Both the position numbers and the translations under genes were made by a program. Shown piece after piece: positions 17,319 to 26,914 of a stretch of DNA of 64,000 bases. Within the stretch, counting starts at the first letter, position 1. Each line of letters begins with the position of its first letter. A model generated the notes under the pieces. The model was not told the DNA's origin. It made no database searches and saw only the letters and a list, made by a program, of their open reading frames with translations. Source of the stretch: Sinorhizobium alkalisoli (GTDB lineage: Bacteria > Pseudomonadota > Alphaproteobacteria > Rhizobiales > Rhizobiaceae); NCBI RefSeq assembly GCF_008932245.1, contig NZ_CP034910.1:744001-808000 (forward strand). The letters are read 5' to 3'.

Positions 17319-18754
17319 GAGGTGAACTCCTTGCTGCCTCTCTTCTTTGGGGCACCGCCTGATTGGACGTCCGGAGGAAGGACGCCCGGAACGGGAACCA
17401 GACTGCGGGGGCCCTTGTGGGCGGGCACCAGCCGCCGGATGGCCGGTGCGGCGACGACCTGGCCGCGGGTGGCAAAAGTCTCGTGGTTCGTCTCTATGTC
17501 GTCGAGTTTGTAGAGATAGTTGACCATCAGTCCGTGCGCCTGGCGCATGGCACGAGCGGAGCGATCTGCGAGGAAATTGATCCGCTCGAGCCGTGCGCCA
17601 TTGCCGAGATGGAAGCGCGCGACGGGGTCCACGACTTTGCCGTTGCGGTCGCGGGCCCTCAGGAAATACCAGGCGGCAGCGGCCGTCATGGTCGGCTGGA
17701 TGCTCGCCAGCAATTCCGGCTGGTCGGCCCATTCCGGCTCATCGAGCGCCGCAAGCTTGCTGCGGTCCGCGGCGGAAAGGGCATCGGAGACTTCGGCACG
17801 CCGCTCGCGAGACAGCCATTCGGCAAAGCCTGGCACCGGCGACAAGGTCGCGAAGCTGTCGAGCCGAGGAAACTCGCGGCGCAGATCCTCGACCACCTGT
17901 TTGATGAGGAAGTTGCCGAAGGAAATGCCCCTCAGGCCCTCTTGGCAGTTCGAGATCGAATAGAAGACCGCCATCGTCGCATCTGCAGCGCGGATCGGCG
18001 CGCGGTCTTCCGTCAACAGGCCCGCAATATTCGAAGGCATCTCCCGCGTCAGCGCCACTTCCACGAAAATCAGCGGATCGTCGACGAGTTGCGGATGGAA
18101 GAACGCGAAACAGCGCCGGTCTTCCGGCGCAAGGCGCAGGCGCAGCTCGTCCCAGCCGCCGATATGGTGGACGGCCTCGTAGCGAATGATCTTTTCGAGA
18201 ATATTGGCCGGCGTCGACCAGTTGATCGGCCGCAATACGAGGAAGCCGCGGTTGAACCACGATCCGAAAAGGTGGGCGAAGTCCGCGTCGACGGCCGTAA
18301 GGTCGGGGTTCTCGGCCTTGAGCTTGATGAGATCTTCCCGCATTCGCACGAGCGTGGCGATGCCGTTTGGCGCCAGATTGAGCCTGCGGATCAGTTCCTG
18401 CCGGCGAGGCTCGGCCGCCACGCTCAATTCCAGTAGGGCCCTTGGATTGGGTTCGGCGCGATAGGCGTCGATCGCCTGCTCCAGCCGCTCGCTATCGGGC
18501 CCGAAGCGCGAGAGCAGCACCATCATGAAGTCACGCCGCTGCTGCGGATCGAAGCTTTGCCAGCGGTCGAGAATGTTCTTCGCAAGCGCCATGCCCGACG
18601 CTTCACCCCGGCTCGACAACAGCGTTTCGCAGAGCGCTTCCATCTTGTCCACGGCATCGGCTTCGCCTTCGCGTGCAGGTCCTAACGACAGGAAACGGCG
18701 GCCGCGGTCGGTGATGGTCTGCAACATGTCGCTGAAGAAAGACGTCCTGCTCAT
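17315..18754 (-). CDS. matA: Malonyl-CoA decarboxylase
   Basis: A 479-residue malonyl-CoA decarboxylase converting malonyl-CoA to acetyl-CoA and CO2. An N-terminal helical domain is followed by the GNAT-like catalytic domain. Recognisable segments are HHIGGWDELRLRLAPEDRRCFAFFHP, LTREMPSNI, TMAVFYSISNCQEGLRGISFGNFLIKQV and LSPVPGFAEWL. The start is ATG 18754, which overlaps the matM stop by 4 bases; upstream in-frame codons lie inside matM. Fourth gene of matPQMAB. Confidence 0.93.
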   Translation of the reverse strand: MSRTSFFSDMLQTITDRGRRFLSLGPAREGEADAVDKMEALCETLLSSRGEASGMALAKNILDRWQSFDPQQRRDFMMVLLSRFGPDSERLEQAIDAYRAEPNPRALLELSVAAEPRRQELIRRLNLAPNGIATLVRMREDLIKLKAENPDLTAVDADFAHLFGSWFNRGFLVLRPINWSTPANILEKIIRYEAVHHIGGWDELRLRLAPEDRRCFAFFHPQLVDDPLIFVEVALTREMPSNIAGLLTEDRAPIRAADATMAVFYSISNCQEGLRGISFGNFLIKQVVEDLRREFPRLDSFATLSPVPGFAEWLSRERRAEVSDALSAADRSKLAALDEPEWADQPELLASIQPTMTAAAAWYFLRARDRNGKVVDPVARFHLGNGARLERINFLADRSARAMRQAHGLMVNYLYKLDDIETNHETFATRGQVVAAPAIRRLVPAHKGPRSLVPVPGVLPPDVQSGGAPKKRGSKEFTS

Positions 18755-20067
18755 TGGATTGCCCCCAACATCTGGTTCGGCAGCCACGTCGCAATTCCCG
18801 GAAAGAGGCAGAGGATGATGATCGCCAGGAACATCACCAGCACGTAGGGCAGGGAACCCCAGAGAATCTCCTTCGTCGGGATCTGCGGCGCGATGGCGTT
18901 GATGACGAAAAGGTTGAGCCCGATCGGCGGCGTGATCAAGCCGACTTCCATGTTGATCGTCAGGACGATCGCAAACCAGTAGGGGTCAAATCCCGCCTGG
19001 GTGACGATCGGAAAGAGCATCGGCGCGGTCATCACGATTACGGCGACGGGCGGCAGGAACATGCCGCAGATCAAGAGAAAGACGTTGATGATCAACATCA
19101 ACAGCCATCGGTTGACTTCCATGTCGGCGATTGCCGTTGCGACGGTCTGGGTGATGAACAGCGAGGACAGCGCGAAGGCGAAGAGCTCGGCGGCTGCCAT
19201 GATCATCATGATCATGACGCTTTCCTTCATCGCCGATCCAAGAATGCCGGCGACGGGCCGAAAGCGGAACAGCCGGTAGGCGATGATCACCACGAGCAGC
19301 GTGAGGAAGGCACCGGCGCCGGCCGCCTCGGACGGCGTGGCGATCCCTCCGTAAAGCACGTACAGCGTACCGGCGATGATCAGCAGGAAGGGCAGGATGC
19401 GCGGAAGGCCCGCCAGCCGGTCCCTGATCGAGTAGCGGATGAAACGCGCATCGAATTCATAGCCCTTGCGTTTGCAATCGATGATCGCCCAAGCCATGAA
19501 CAGGGACGTCAGCAGGATGCCGGGAAGGATGCCGGCCATGAACAGCCGTCCGATGGAGGTCTCGGTCGCAATGCCGTAGACGATCAACGTCACGGATGGG
19601 GGAATGAGAATGCCGAGCGTGCCGCCGGCCGCGATCGAGCCGCTTGCGACCGAGGTCGGATAGCCCCGTCGCAGCATCTCCGGAATGCCCATCTTGCCGA
19701 TCGCCGCGCAGGTCGCCGGCGAGGAACCGGTCATGCCGGAGAAGATGGCACAGGCGCCGATATTGGACAGGATGAGGCCGCCCGGGATGCGGTTCAGCCA
19801 CCGGTCCAACGAGGTGTAGAGGTCCGATCCCGCCGGGGATGAGGCGACCGCCGCGCCCATCAGGACGAACATCGGGATGGACACATAGGCCAGATTGGCG
19901 ATACCGGAGAACATCGTATCCCCCAGGACGTAGAAGATGGCGGCGCCGCTCTGCAAATAGAGGGCCGCAAAGGCGGAAAGCCCCAGGGCGAATGCGATGG
20001 GCATGCCGGTCGCCAGCAGGGCGAAGAGACAGGCAACGATCATCAGTCCGGAAACGGTCGGGCTCAT
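18751..20067 (-). CDS. matM: TRAP transporter large permease, malonate
   Basis: A 438-residue DctM-type subunit with about 12 hydrophobic segments, including PMFVLMGAAVASSPAGSDLY, GMTGSSPATCAAIGKMGIPEM and GLITPPIGLNLFVINAI, all characteristic of the family. It uses the ion gradient to move substrate delivered by the periplasmic binding protein. Translationally coupled on both sides (ATGA with matQ and with matA). Substrate is assigned from context. Confidence 0.92.
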   Translation of the reverse strand: MSPTVSGLMIVACLFALLATGMPIAFALGLSAFAALYLQSGAAIFYVLGDTMFSGIANLAYVSIPMFVLMGAAVASSPAGSDLYTSLDRWLNRIPGGLILSNIGACAIFSGMTGSSPATCAAIGKMGIPEMLRRGYPTSVASGSIAAGGTLGILIPPSVTLIVYGIATETSIGRLFMAGILPGILLTSLFMAWAIIDCKRKGYEFDARFIRYSIRDRLAGLPRILPFLLIIAGTLYVLYGGIATPSEAAGAGAFLTLLVVIIAYRLFRFRPVAGILGSAMKESVMIMMIMAAAELFAFALSSLFITQTVATAIADMEVNRWLLMLIINVFLLICGMFLPPVAVIVMTAPMLFPIVTQAGFDPYWFAIVLTINMEVGLITPPIGLNLFVINAIAPQIPTKEILWGSLPYVLVMFLAIIILCLFPGIATWLPNQMLGAIQ

Positions 20068-20633
20068 TGGATGATCTCCCGGGAATGAGGATTGGCGCTT
20101 GGCGTCGAACCCGATTCGACGCCGCCATCGCTGATGGTTGCCGGCCCCGCCGACGCAGTCAGCAGCGTCAGGACCTGTGCGACATACTGCAGACACAGCA
20201 TGGCAAAGCTGACAGGAAGTGCGGCGAGTGGCACCCAAAGCGGCGGCGCCCATACGCTGGAATGTTTCCAGTTGCCTGCCCATGCGTCGTGAAACTGAAT
20301 CCACGTCGCGATGAGCATGATTGTGCAGAAGAGGAGGCCGAGAAGGCTCGCGATCACGCGTAGAACCGATCGCGTGCGGTCGCCGACCATGACTTCGACG
20401 ACATCCACCCCGACATGGCCGCCCTTGAGCAAAACATAGGGTGCGCCGAGAAACATGGCTGCGGTTGCTGAAAACACGACGAAGTCCGTTTGCCAGATCG
20501 TCGGTTGGCGAAACACATAGCGCATCAGGATCATCTGGCAGACGACGAGCATCGACGCGATGATCAGGGCGGTCGCAACGATCGCGAGCCCGCGCGAAGC
20601 ATTGCCGACAGCCTCGATATAGGCCTTGAGCAT
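20064..20633 (-). CDS. matQ: TRAP transporter small permease, malonate
   Basis: A 189-residue DctQ-type subunit with four hydrophobic helices (ATALIIASMLVVCQMILMRYVF, FVVFSATAAMFLGAPYVLLKGGHVGVDV, SLLGLLFCTIMLIATW, WVPLAALPVSFAMLCLQYV). The KGGHVGVDVVE loop is a family marker. ATG 20633 follows GAGGAT; an upstream in-frame ATG is less well placed. It stabilises the large permease. Confidence 0.92.
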   Translation of the reverse strand: MLKAYIEAVGNASRGLAIVATALIIASMLVVCQMILMRYVFRQPTIWQTDFVVFSATAAMFLGAPYVLLKGGHVGVDVVEVMVGDRTRSVLRVIASLLGLLFCTIMLIATWIQFHDAWAGNWKHSSVWAPPLWVPLAALPVSFAMLCLQYVAQVLTLLTASAGPATISDGGVESGSTPSANPHSREIIQ

Positions 20634-20700
20634 GCATTTATCCTCAGGTTGCGGGACAGACGGCACGGCGCGTCGACGCGCGCCGATCTTTTCGTTCGCC

Positions 20701-21705
20701 TCACTCGACGGCCAGCGCCTTTTCGATCAGCTTGTCCCCGCCGGGGACGTTGGCGGCAAAGTTCTTGTAGGACGACTCTTTTGCGACTTCGAGCCAGGCG
20801 TTGTAGTCCTCCTTCGTCATCTCGACCACTTCCACACCGGCCTTCTTGTAGGTGTCGACCATGACCTGGTCGCCCTTGCGGACCTCCTCATTGAAATAGG
20901 CCTCCGCCTTTTCGCCCGCGGCCAGGATCGCCTTTTGCTGTTCTTCCGTCAGGCCCTCAAAGACGCGCTTCGACACCAGCACCGGCTCGTACATGAACCA
21001 CAGGGCGTTTTCGCCCGGCGCGGTCAGGCACTTGGCCTGTTCGAACAGGCGGTAGGAAACGAAGCTCGCCGACGAGGTATTGGCCGCGTCGAGCACGCCG
21101 GTCTGCATGCCCGTGTAGATCTCCGACGACGGCATCGACGAAATCGAAGCGCCCGCTTCCACTAGCATCTCCTCGAAGGCGGGCCCGGCGGCGCGGATCA
21201 CCTGGCCCTTGATCGTGTCGGGCGAGGTGATGCAATCCCTCTTGGAAGCGAAGGCGCCGGACAGCCAGGCGTCGGCGATCACGATAGCGCCGGCATCCTC
21301 GATGACCTTCTTGATGTCCTGCATGAATTCGGAATCGTTGAGCCGCATGGCACGGTCGAAATTGCCGACGAGCCCAGGCATCAGCGTTGCGGAGAATTCC
21401 GGATGGCGACCCGACGCATAGTCGAGCGGAAACGACGTCATGTCGAGCAGGCCCCGGGTAACCGCGTTCCACTGGTCGTTCGGCTTATAGAGCGAGGCAC
21501 CGGGGAAAACCTGGATCTCAAGGCCGACATTCGCCGCGCTGACTTCGCGGGCGATCAACTGCACCATCTCGTCGCGAATGTCGCCCTTGCCGCCCGGGAA
21601 CTGATGCGAAGCCTTCAAGATGGTCTGGGCGGACGCCGTCGAGACGATCAAGCTGCCGAGGGCTGCGACAGCGCAAGCTCCCAGCTTCCGTCGAAAACTG
21701 CTCAT
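20701..21705 (-). CDS. matP: TRAP transporter periplasmic solute-binding protein, malonate
   Basis: A 334-residue DctP-type binding protein with a Sec signal peptide (RKLGACAVAALGSLIVSTASA, cleavage about residue 26) and the family segments ILKASHQFPGGKGD, GLEIQVFPGASLY and the arginine-bearing strand near TIKGQVIRAAGPAFEEML. First gene of the mat operon, after a GGGAGGA ribosome site. A MatR-type operator lies 78-91 bases upstream. The 67-base gap to matQ is the only non-overlapping junction in the operon, as is common for binding proteins made in excess. Confidence 0.92.
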   Translation of the reverse strand: MSSFRRKLGACAVAALGSLIVSTASAQTILKASHQFPGGKGDIRDEMVQLIAREVSAANVGLEIQVFPGASLYKPNDQWNAVTRGLLDMTSFPLDYASGRHPEFSATLMPGLVGNFDRAMRLNDSEFMQDIKKVIEDAGAIVIADAWLSGAFASKRDCITSPDTIKGQVIRAAGPAFEEMLVEAGASISSMPSSEIYTGMQTGVLDAANTSSASFVSYRLFEQAKCLTAPGENALWFMYEPVLVSKRVFEGLTEEQQKAILAAGEKAEAYFNEEVRKGDQVMVDTYKKAGVEVVEMTKEDYNAWLEVAKESSYKNFAANVPGGDKLIEKALAVE

Positions 21706-21782
21706 TTTCTTCCTCCCTGATATTCCGGCCCTCCCGCCGGTCTGGTATAAGAGTGTCTCTATCTTGCGTACCGTGTCAAGAT

Positions 21783-21796
21783 TTTTGTATACAAGA
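21783..21796. promoter_or_regulatory. Probable MatR operator
   Basis: Read on the mat-operon strand this is TCTTGTA-TACAAAA, built on the palindrome TTGTATACAA. From memory, MatR of Rhizobium leguminosarum bv. trifolii binds an imperfect repeat with the same left half-site (TCTTGTA/TACACGA). It lies between divergent matP and matR. A weaker match, TCTTGCGTACCGTG, is at 21762-21775. Confidence 0.6.
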
Positions 21797-21828
21797 AGCG
21801 ACAAACTGCATATCAGGGCCGAAATGGA

Positions 21829-22494
21829 ATGACCGATAATATTTTCCACAAGCTGCGCGACGACATTGAAAACGGCATTGTCACCGGCGAGTTCGAACCG
21901 GGTGAACGCCTGGACGAAACGCAACTGGCGAAGCGCTTCGGGGTATCGCGAACGCCGATTCGCGAGGCCTTGATGCAGTTGAGCGCGACCGGGCTCGTCG
22001 AGATCCGGCCGCGGCGCGGAGCCGTTGTGGTCGATCCGGCGCCGCAGCGCGTCTTCGAGATGTTCGAGGTCATGGCCGAACTGGAGGGCATGGCGGGCGC
22101 TCTTGCCGCCCGGCGCCATACTGAGGAGGACCGGTCAGCACTTATGGCTGCCCACGACAAGTGCAAGGAGGCGGTCGCCAGCGAGGACACGGACCGCTAC
22201 TACTATGAAAACGAGATCTTCCACCGCGCGATCTACGCGGCAAGCCATAGCGGCTTCCTGGAGGATCAATGCACGGCTCTGCATCGCCGCCTTCGTCCCT
22301 ACCGCCGCCTGCAACTTAGGGTCCGCAACCGGATGAAGGTGTCCTTCAAGGAGCACGGAGAGATAGTCGAGGCCATTCTTGCCGGCGATGCGGATGGGGC
22401 GCGGGAGCGCCTGCGCGGCCACGTGGCGGTCCAAGGCGACCGATTCGGCGATCTGATCGCCAATCTTTCGAGCCGTGAACGCCGGCTTGGATAG
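21829..22494 (+). CDS. matR: GntR/FadR-family regulator of malonate catabolism
   Basis: A 221-residue GntR-family repressor or activator. The N-terminal winged helix is intact (LAKRFGVSRTPIREALMQLSATGLVEIRPRRGAVV, residues 30-65) and the C-terminal FCD all-helical effector domain has the metal/ligand histidines (ENEIFHRAIYAASHS, FKEHGEIVEAIL). Divergent from matP, with the candidate operator between them. In the characterised system malonate is the effector. The start is the ATG at 21829; no strong ribosome site is visible. Confidence 0.88.
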   Translation: MTDNIFHKLRDDIENGIVTGEFEPGERLDETQLAKRFGVSRTPIREALMQLSATGLVEIRPRRGAVVVDPAPQRVFEMFEVMAELEGMAGALAARRHTEEDRSALMAAHDKCKEAVASEDTDRYYYENEIFHRAIYAASHSGFLEDQCTALHRRLRPYRRLQLRVRNRMKVSFKEHGEIVEAILAGDADGARERLRGHVAVQGDRFGDLIANLSSRERRLG

Positions 22495-22495
22495 G

Positions 22496-22538
22496 AGGCG
22501 ACGTCGCCACGCCACGACCGAGCATGGCGACATCGCCT
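22496..22538. terminator. Hairpin between convergent matR and the glutarate operon
   Basis: AGGCGACGTCGCCA (22496-22509) pairs with TGGCGACATCGCCT (22525-22538): 14-bp arms with one mismatch, loop of 15 bases. It occupies the 64-base gap between the two convergent 3' ends and probably serves both directions, although no strong T-run is present. Confidence 0.5.
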
Positions 22539-22558
22539 GCTGTTGCTCAGGCGCTTCC

Positions 22559-23434
22559 TCAGCGGCTCGGGACCGGCACTTCGCCGCGATAGTCGTAGAA
22601 ACCTCTGCCGACCTTCAGTCCAAGCCAGCCGGCTTCGACATATTTGACCAGCAGCGGGCACGGCCGGTACTTGGTATCGGCCAGTCCGCTATGCAGCACG
22701 CTCATGATGGCGAGGCAGGTGTCGAGGCCGATGAAATCGGCAAGTTCGAGCGGGCCCATCGGATGGTTGGCACCAAGCTTCATGCTCTGGTCGATATCGA
22801 CGACCGAACCGACCCCCTCATGGAGCGTGTAGATCGCCTCGTTGATCATCGGGATCAGAATGCGGTTGACGATGAAGGCCGGATAATCCTCCGCCACCAC
22901 CGCACTCTTGCCGAGCCGCTGCACCAGCGCCTGCACCGCCTCGAAGGTTTCCCTGCTCGTCGCGATTCCCCGGATCAGCTCGACGAGTTGCATGACCGGA
23001 ACCGGATTCATGAAATGCAGTCCCATGAATTGTTCCGGCCGGCTCGTCCGCCCCGCGAGGCGGGTGATCGATAACGACGAAGTGTTGGTGGTGAGGATCG
23101 TCTTCGGCTTCAGGCTCGGCGCGAGCTCATCGAAGATCTTCTGCTTGACCGATTCCCGCTCCGTCGCCGCCTCGATGATGAGGTCGCTCGCCCCGAGATC
23201 CTGAAGCGCCACTGTCGTTCGAATGCGCCCGAGGGCAAGGCGCTTTGCCTCCTCCGACGTCTTTCCGCGCGCCACCTGCCGACCCAGGTTCGCGCCGATC
23301 CTGGCGAGGCCCGCCTCCAGCCTTTGCGCATCGACGTCCATCAGCGTGACGTCGTATCCTGCAACGGCAAGCACATGGGCGATGCCGTTGCCCATTTGCC
23401 CGGCGCCGACGACGCCAACCGTCTCGATCGTCAT
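22559..23434 (-). CDS. 3-hydroxyacyl(butyryl)-CoA dehydrogenase
   Basis: A 291-residue NAD-dependent enzyme with the N-terminal Rossmann loop GVVGAGQMGNGIAH, the catalytic-His strand GLHFMNPVPVMQLVELI, and the C-terminal domain signature (DYPAFIVNRILIPMINEAIYTLHEGV, MGPLELADFIGLDTCL). It should oxidise 3-hydroxybutyryl-CoA to acetoacetyl-CoA, downstream of the crotonyl-CoA made by the glutaryl-CoA dehydrogenase two genes upstream. Only one base separates it from the CoA-transferase gene. A hydratase is not present here. Confidence 0.9.
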   Translation of the reverse strand: MTIETVGVVGAGQMGNGIAHVLAVAGYDVTLMDVDAQRLEAGLARIGANLGRQVARGKTSEEAKRLALGRIRTTVALQDLGASDLIIEAATERESVKQKIFDELAPSLKPKTILTTNTSSLSITRLAGRTSRPEQFMGLHFMNPVPVMQLVELIRGIATSRETFEAVQALVQRLGKSAVVAEDYPAFIVNRILIPMINEAIYTLHEGVGSVVDIDQSMKLGANHPMGPLELADFIGLDTCLAIMSVLHSGLADTKYRPCPLLVKYVEAGWLGLKVGRGFYDYRGEVPVPSR

Positions 23435-23435
23435 T

Positions 23436-24605
23436 TTATTCTTCCTCGGCTTTTTTCGAGAATTGCCACCGTCCAGCCCCCAGAACCGGCGCGGCTTTAT
23501 CGAGCGCCAAGGTGCTGCGTGACAGAATGATGGGCGTGCGTAATCCGGGCAAGCCCTCGGGATCGATGCGCAACTCCCGTGCCTGGATTTGCGGCTCGTC
23601 GATCGCTTCCGCCACCGTATTGATCGGGCCCCCCGGTACGCCCGCTTTCTCCAATGCCGCAATCAGCTCAGCCTTTGGCCGCAGCCTAGTCTTTTCCGCA
23701 AGCAGCGAACTGAGCGCTTCCCGGTTCGCCACCCTCGCCGGATTGGTAGCATAGGCCGGGTCGTCCGAGACGCCTTCGAGACCGAGCATGCTGCAAAGGG
23801 TCGCGAACTGCCGGTCGTTGCCGCAGGCGATGATCAGATGCCCGTCGGAGGCCGGAAACACCTGGTATGGCACGATGTTGGGGTGCGCGTTGCCCATGCG
23901 GCGCGGAACCTTGCCGCCTGCAAGATAGTTCATCGCTTGGTTGGCGAGCACCGCAACGCCGACATCGAGCAGTGCCAGATCGACGTGCTGGCCGAGGCCG
24001 GAACGTTCCCGTTCGGCCAATGCGGCCTGGATGCCGATGACCCCGTAGAGGCCGGTAAAGACGTCGATCCAGGCGACGCCCACTTTCTGCGGTTCGCCGT
24101 CGGGTTCGCCGGTCAGGTCCATGATGCCGCACATGCCCTGGATCAAGAAATCGTAGCCCGGCTGTTGCGCCCGTGGGCCCGCCTGGCCAAAACCGGTCAC
24201 GGAGGCGTAGACGATGCGCGGGTTGATCGCGGCGAGGCTTTCAAAGTCGAGGCCGAATTTCTTTAATCCTCCGACCTTGAAGTTCTCGATCACCACATCC
24301 GCTTCCGAGACCAAGGATTTGACGCGGGCGAGGTCATCGGGGTCGCCGAAATCGCAGGTGACCGATGTCTTGCCGCGATTTGCCGCGTGGAAATAGGCGG
24401 CCACCTTTTCGGTGCCGCCCTTGCCGTCCGGCTGTTCGATAAAAGGAGGCCCCCATGTGCGGGTGTCGTCGCCTTGCGGGCTCTCGACCTTGATGACTTC
24501 CGCGCCGAGGTCGGCGAGCGTCTGCCCGATCCACGGCCCGGCGAGGATGCGGGCAAGCTCGACGACCTTCAAGCCGGCGAGCGGAGCGCTGTTCGGCGCG
24601 GCCAT
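23436..24605 (-). CDS. Class III (CaiB/BaiF) CoA-transferase, probable succinyl-CoA:glutarate type
   Basis: A 389-residue family III CoA-transferase. Diagnostic segments are LAGLKVVELARILAGPWIGQTLADLGAEVIKVE, the NRGKTSVTCDF strand, ADVVIENFKVGG and the catalytic-aspartate region GQHVDLALLDVGVA. Linked by a 1-base overlap to glutaryl-CoA dehydrogenase, it most likely activates glutarate using succinyl-CoA. The substrate is an inference from context; formyl-CoA or other dicarboxylate transfer is possible. Confidence 0.85.
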   Translation of the reverse strand: MAAPNSAPLAGLKVVELARILAGPWIGQTLADLGAEVIKVESPQGDDTRTWGPPFIEQPDGKGGTEKVAAYFHAANRGKTSVTCDFGDPDDLARVKSLVSEADVVIENFKVGGLKKFGLDFESLAAINPRIVYASVTGFGQAGPRAQQPGYDFLIQGMCGIMDLTGEPDGEPQKVGVAWIDVFTGLYGVIGIQAALAERERSGLGQHVDLALLDVGVAVLANQAMNYLAGGKVPRRMGNAHPNIVPYQVFPASDGHLIIACGNDRQFATLCSMLGLEGVSDDPAYATNPARVANREALSSLLAEKTRLRPKAELIAALEKAGVPGGPINTVAEAIDEPQIQARELRIDPEGLPGLRTPIILSRSTLALDKAAPVLGAGRWQFSKKAEEE

Positions 24606-25816
24606 CAGAAGAACGCCTGAATGCCGGTCTGGGCGCGGCCGAGGATCAGCGCATGGACATCGTGCGTGCCCTCGTAAGTGTTGACCGTCTCGAGGTTCTG
24701 CGCGTGGCGCATGACGTGATACTCGATCTGAATGCCGTTGCCGCCATGCATGTCGCGGGCCTGTCTCGCAATGTCGAGCGCCTTGCCGCAATTGTTGCGC
24801 TTGACGAGAGAGATCATCTCCGGCGCGAACCTGCCGTCATCCATCAGCCGCCCGACGCGGAGCGAGGCCTGCAGGCCGAGCGTGATCTCCGTCTGCATGT
24901 CGGCGAGCTTTTTCTGGAAGAGCTGCGTGCCGGCGAGCGGCTTGCCGAACTGGATGCGATCGAGACCGTATTGGCGCGAGCGGAACCAGCAATCCTCGGC
25001 AGCCCCGAGCACGCCCCAGGAGATGCCGTAGCGGGCACGGTTGAGGCAGCCGAATGGTCCCTTGAGCCCAGAGACATTCGGCAACAGCGCGTCCTCGCCG
25101 ACTTCGACGCCATCCATGACGATCTCGCCGGTGACAGAAGCGCGCAGCGACAGCTTGCCGCCGATCTTCGGCGCCGACAGGCCCTTCATGCCCTTGTCGA
25201 GGATGAAGCCGCGGATCTGACCGCCATGCGCTTCCGACTTCGCCCAGACGACGAACACGTCGGCGATCGGTGCGTTGGAGATCCACATCTTCGAGCCCCG
25301 CAGACGATAGCCGCCCTCGATCTTCTCGGCGCGCGACTTCATCGAACCCGGATCGGATCCGGCGTCCGGCTCGGTGAGCCCGAAGCAGCCGATCAGCTCG
25401 CCCGAAACGAGACCGGGCAGGTATTTGTCGCGCTGCTCTTCGGAGCCATAGGCGTAGATGGGATAGATCACCAGCGACGACTGCACGCTCATCATCGAGC
25501 GGTAGCCCGAATCGATGCGCTCCACTTCGCGCGCCACGAGACCGTAGGAAACATAATTGGCGCCGGCCGCGCCATATTTATCCGGCAGCGTCACACCGAG
25601 AAGCCCCGCCTGGCCCATCAGCCGGAAGAGGCCCGGATCGGTCTTCTCCTCGAGATAGGCCTCCCCGACGCGCGGCAGGAGTTCTGCTTCCGCGAAGGTC
25701 CTGGCCGCATCACGGATCATGCGCTCGTCCTCGGCAAGCTGGTCGTCGAGGAGAAGGGGATCGTCCCAGGCGAAAGCGCTGCCTTGTGATGAATGCACGG
25801 ATGGGTTTGTGGTCAC
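24605..25816 (-). CDS. gcdH: Glutaryl-CoA dehydrogenase
   Basis: A 403-residue acyl-CoA dehydrogenase that oxidises and decarboxylates glutaryl-CoA to crotonyl-CoA. Family signatures are [42 protein letters not shown] and the catalytic glutamate in [20 protein letters not shown]. The arginine-containing stretches match the glutaryl-specific subgroup. GTG 25816 is chosen because GGGAGAG lies just upstream; no ATG is well placed. First gene of the three-gene operon, divergent from a LysR regulator. Confidence 0.92.
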   Translation of the reverse strand: MTTNPSVHSSQGSAFAWDDPLLLDDQLAEDERMIRDAARTFAEAELLPRVGEAYLEEKTDPGLFRLMGQAGLLGVTLPDKYGAAGANYVSYGLVAREVERIDSGYRSMMSVQSSLVIYPIYAYGSEEQRDKYLPGLVSGELIGCFGLTEPDAGSDPGSMKSRAEKIEGGYRLRGSKMWISNAPIADVFVVWAKSEAHGGQIRGFILDKGMKGLSAPKIGGKLSLRASVTGEIVMDGVEVGEDALLPNVSGLKGPFGCLNRARYGISWGVLGAAEDCWFRSRQYGLDRIQFGKPLAGTQLFQKKLADMQTEITLGLQASLRVGRLMDDGRFAPEMISLVKRNNCGKALDIARQARDMHGGNGIQIEYHVMRHAQNLETVNTYEGTHDVHALILGRAQTGIQAFF

Positions 25817-25950
25817 GGATTCTCTCCCGATATCTTTTACGCCCCGAGGATCTCGAACGGCAAGCCGATTTTCCCATGTAAGTACCGCTTGTTGCCGTGC
25901 GGAAAAAGCCGTATTTGCGTGTAACATCATTCATGGAATGCATAAGTGAG

Positions 25951-26856
25951 ATGCGCCCGCGCCGGTTCCTCCCCTCGATAAGCCTTTTGGCCGCCTTCGA
26001 GGCCGTCCTGAAGACCGGCTCGACAGCGGCGGCGGCGCGCGAGCTCGATCTGACGCAGAGCACGGTGAGCCGTCTCGTCCAGAATCTGGAGCAGCAGCTC
26101 GGCCGCCAGCTTTTTGAGCGGCACAGGCAGAAGCTGATCCCGACGCAAGCCGCTCACGCCTATGGCCGGGACGTGACCCGCGCGCTCGATCTCATCCAGC
26201 GCGGCAGCATGGAACTAGCCGCAAATCCGGGTGGCGGCACGCTGTCGCTCGCGATCCTGCCGGCCTTCGGCACGCGATGGCTGGCGCCGCGGCTTGGCAG
26301 GTTCCTGGTCAAACATCCCGGCATCACGATCAATCTGGCAACGCGTCTCAAGCGCTTCAACTTTGCCGTCGAAGGCTTCGATGCCGCCATCCATTTCGGG
26401 GCTGACGATTGGCGCGACGCCGGCCACATGAAGCTGTTCGAGGAGCGACTGACGGCCTGCATCTCGCCAGCGCTGCTCAAGGACCATCCCGTTGCCGACG
26501 TTGATGGGATGGCCGGGCTGCCGCTGCTTCAACTGGAGACGAGGCCGAACGCCTGGCGAATCTGGTTTGCCGCCCATGGCGCGGAACCAACAAGCGTTAC
26601 CGGAATGCTCTTCGACCAGTTCGCGACCATGACGCAGGCTGCGATCTCCGGCCTCGGCGTGGCGCTTCTTCCGGATTATCTGGCAGACGCCGAGATAGCG
26701 GAGAAACGCCTCGTTCCGCTCTTGAAGAGGGGGGTGCCAGGCTCGGGATCCTATTGGCTGGTCTGGCCGCAATCGCGGGCCAGTTACCCGCCACTCGAAT
26801 CCTTCCGCGCCTGGCTTGCCGCGGAATTGAAGCCGCAAGCAACGTCGGCTTCCTGA
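25951..26856 (+). CDS. LysR-type regulator of the glutaryl-CoA operon
   Basis: About 301 residues: HTH at 15-55 (AAFEAVLKTGSTAAAARELD, TQSTVSRLVQNLEQQLG), then a GcvA-like effector domain. Its divergent position next to gcdH suggests it controls glutarate catabolism. The start is uncertain: ATG 25951 gives the usual LysR N-terminus (MRPRRFLPS), while in-frame ATGs at 25933 and 25897 would add 6 or 18 residues. No ribosome site settles the choice. Confidence 0.85.
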   Translation: MRPRRFLPSISLLAAFEAVLKTGSTAAAARELDLTQSTVSRLVQNLEQQLGRQLFERHRQKLIPTQAAHAYGRDVTRALDLIQRGSMELAANPGGGTLSLAILPAFGTRWLAPRLGRFLVKHPGITINLATRLKRFNFAVEGFDAAIHFGADDWRDAGHMKLFEERLTACISPALLKDHPVADVDGMAGLPLLQLETRPNAWRIWFAAHGAEPTSVTGMLFDQFATMTQAAISGLGVALLPDYLADAEIAEKRLVPLLKRGVPGSGSYWLVWPQSRASYPPLESFRAWLAAELKPQATSAS

Positions 26857-26914
26857 CCGCGGACGCGCGGCAGGGCCTACCCTTGACCAGTCGGGCTCAA
26901 CTATCTATGGAGTC

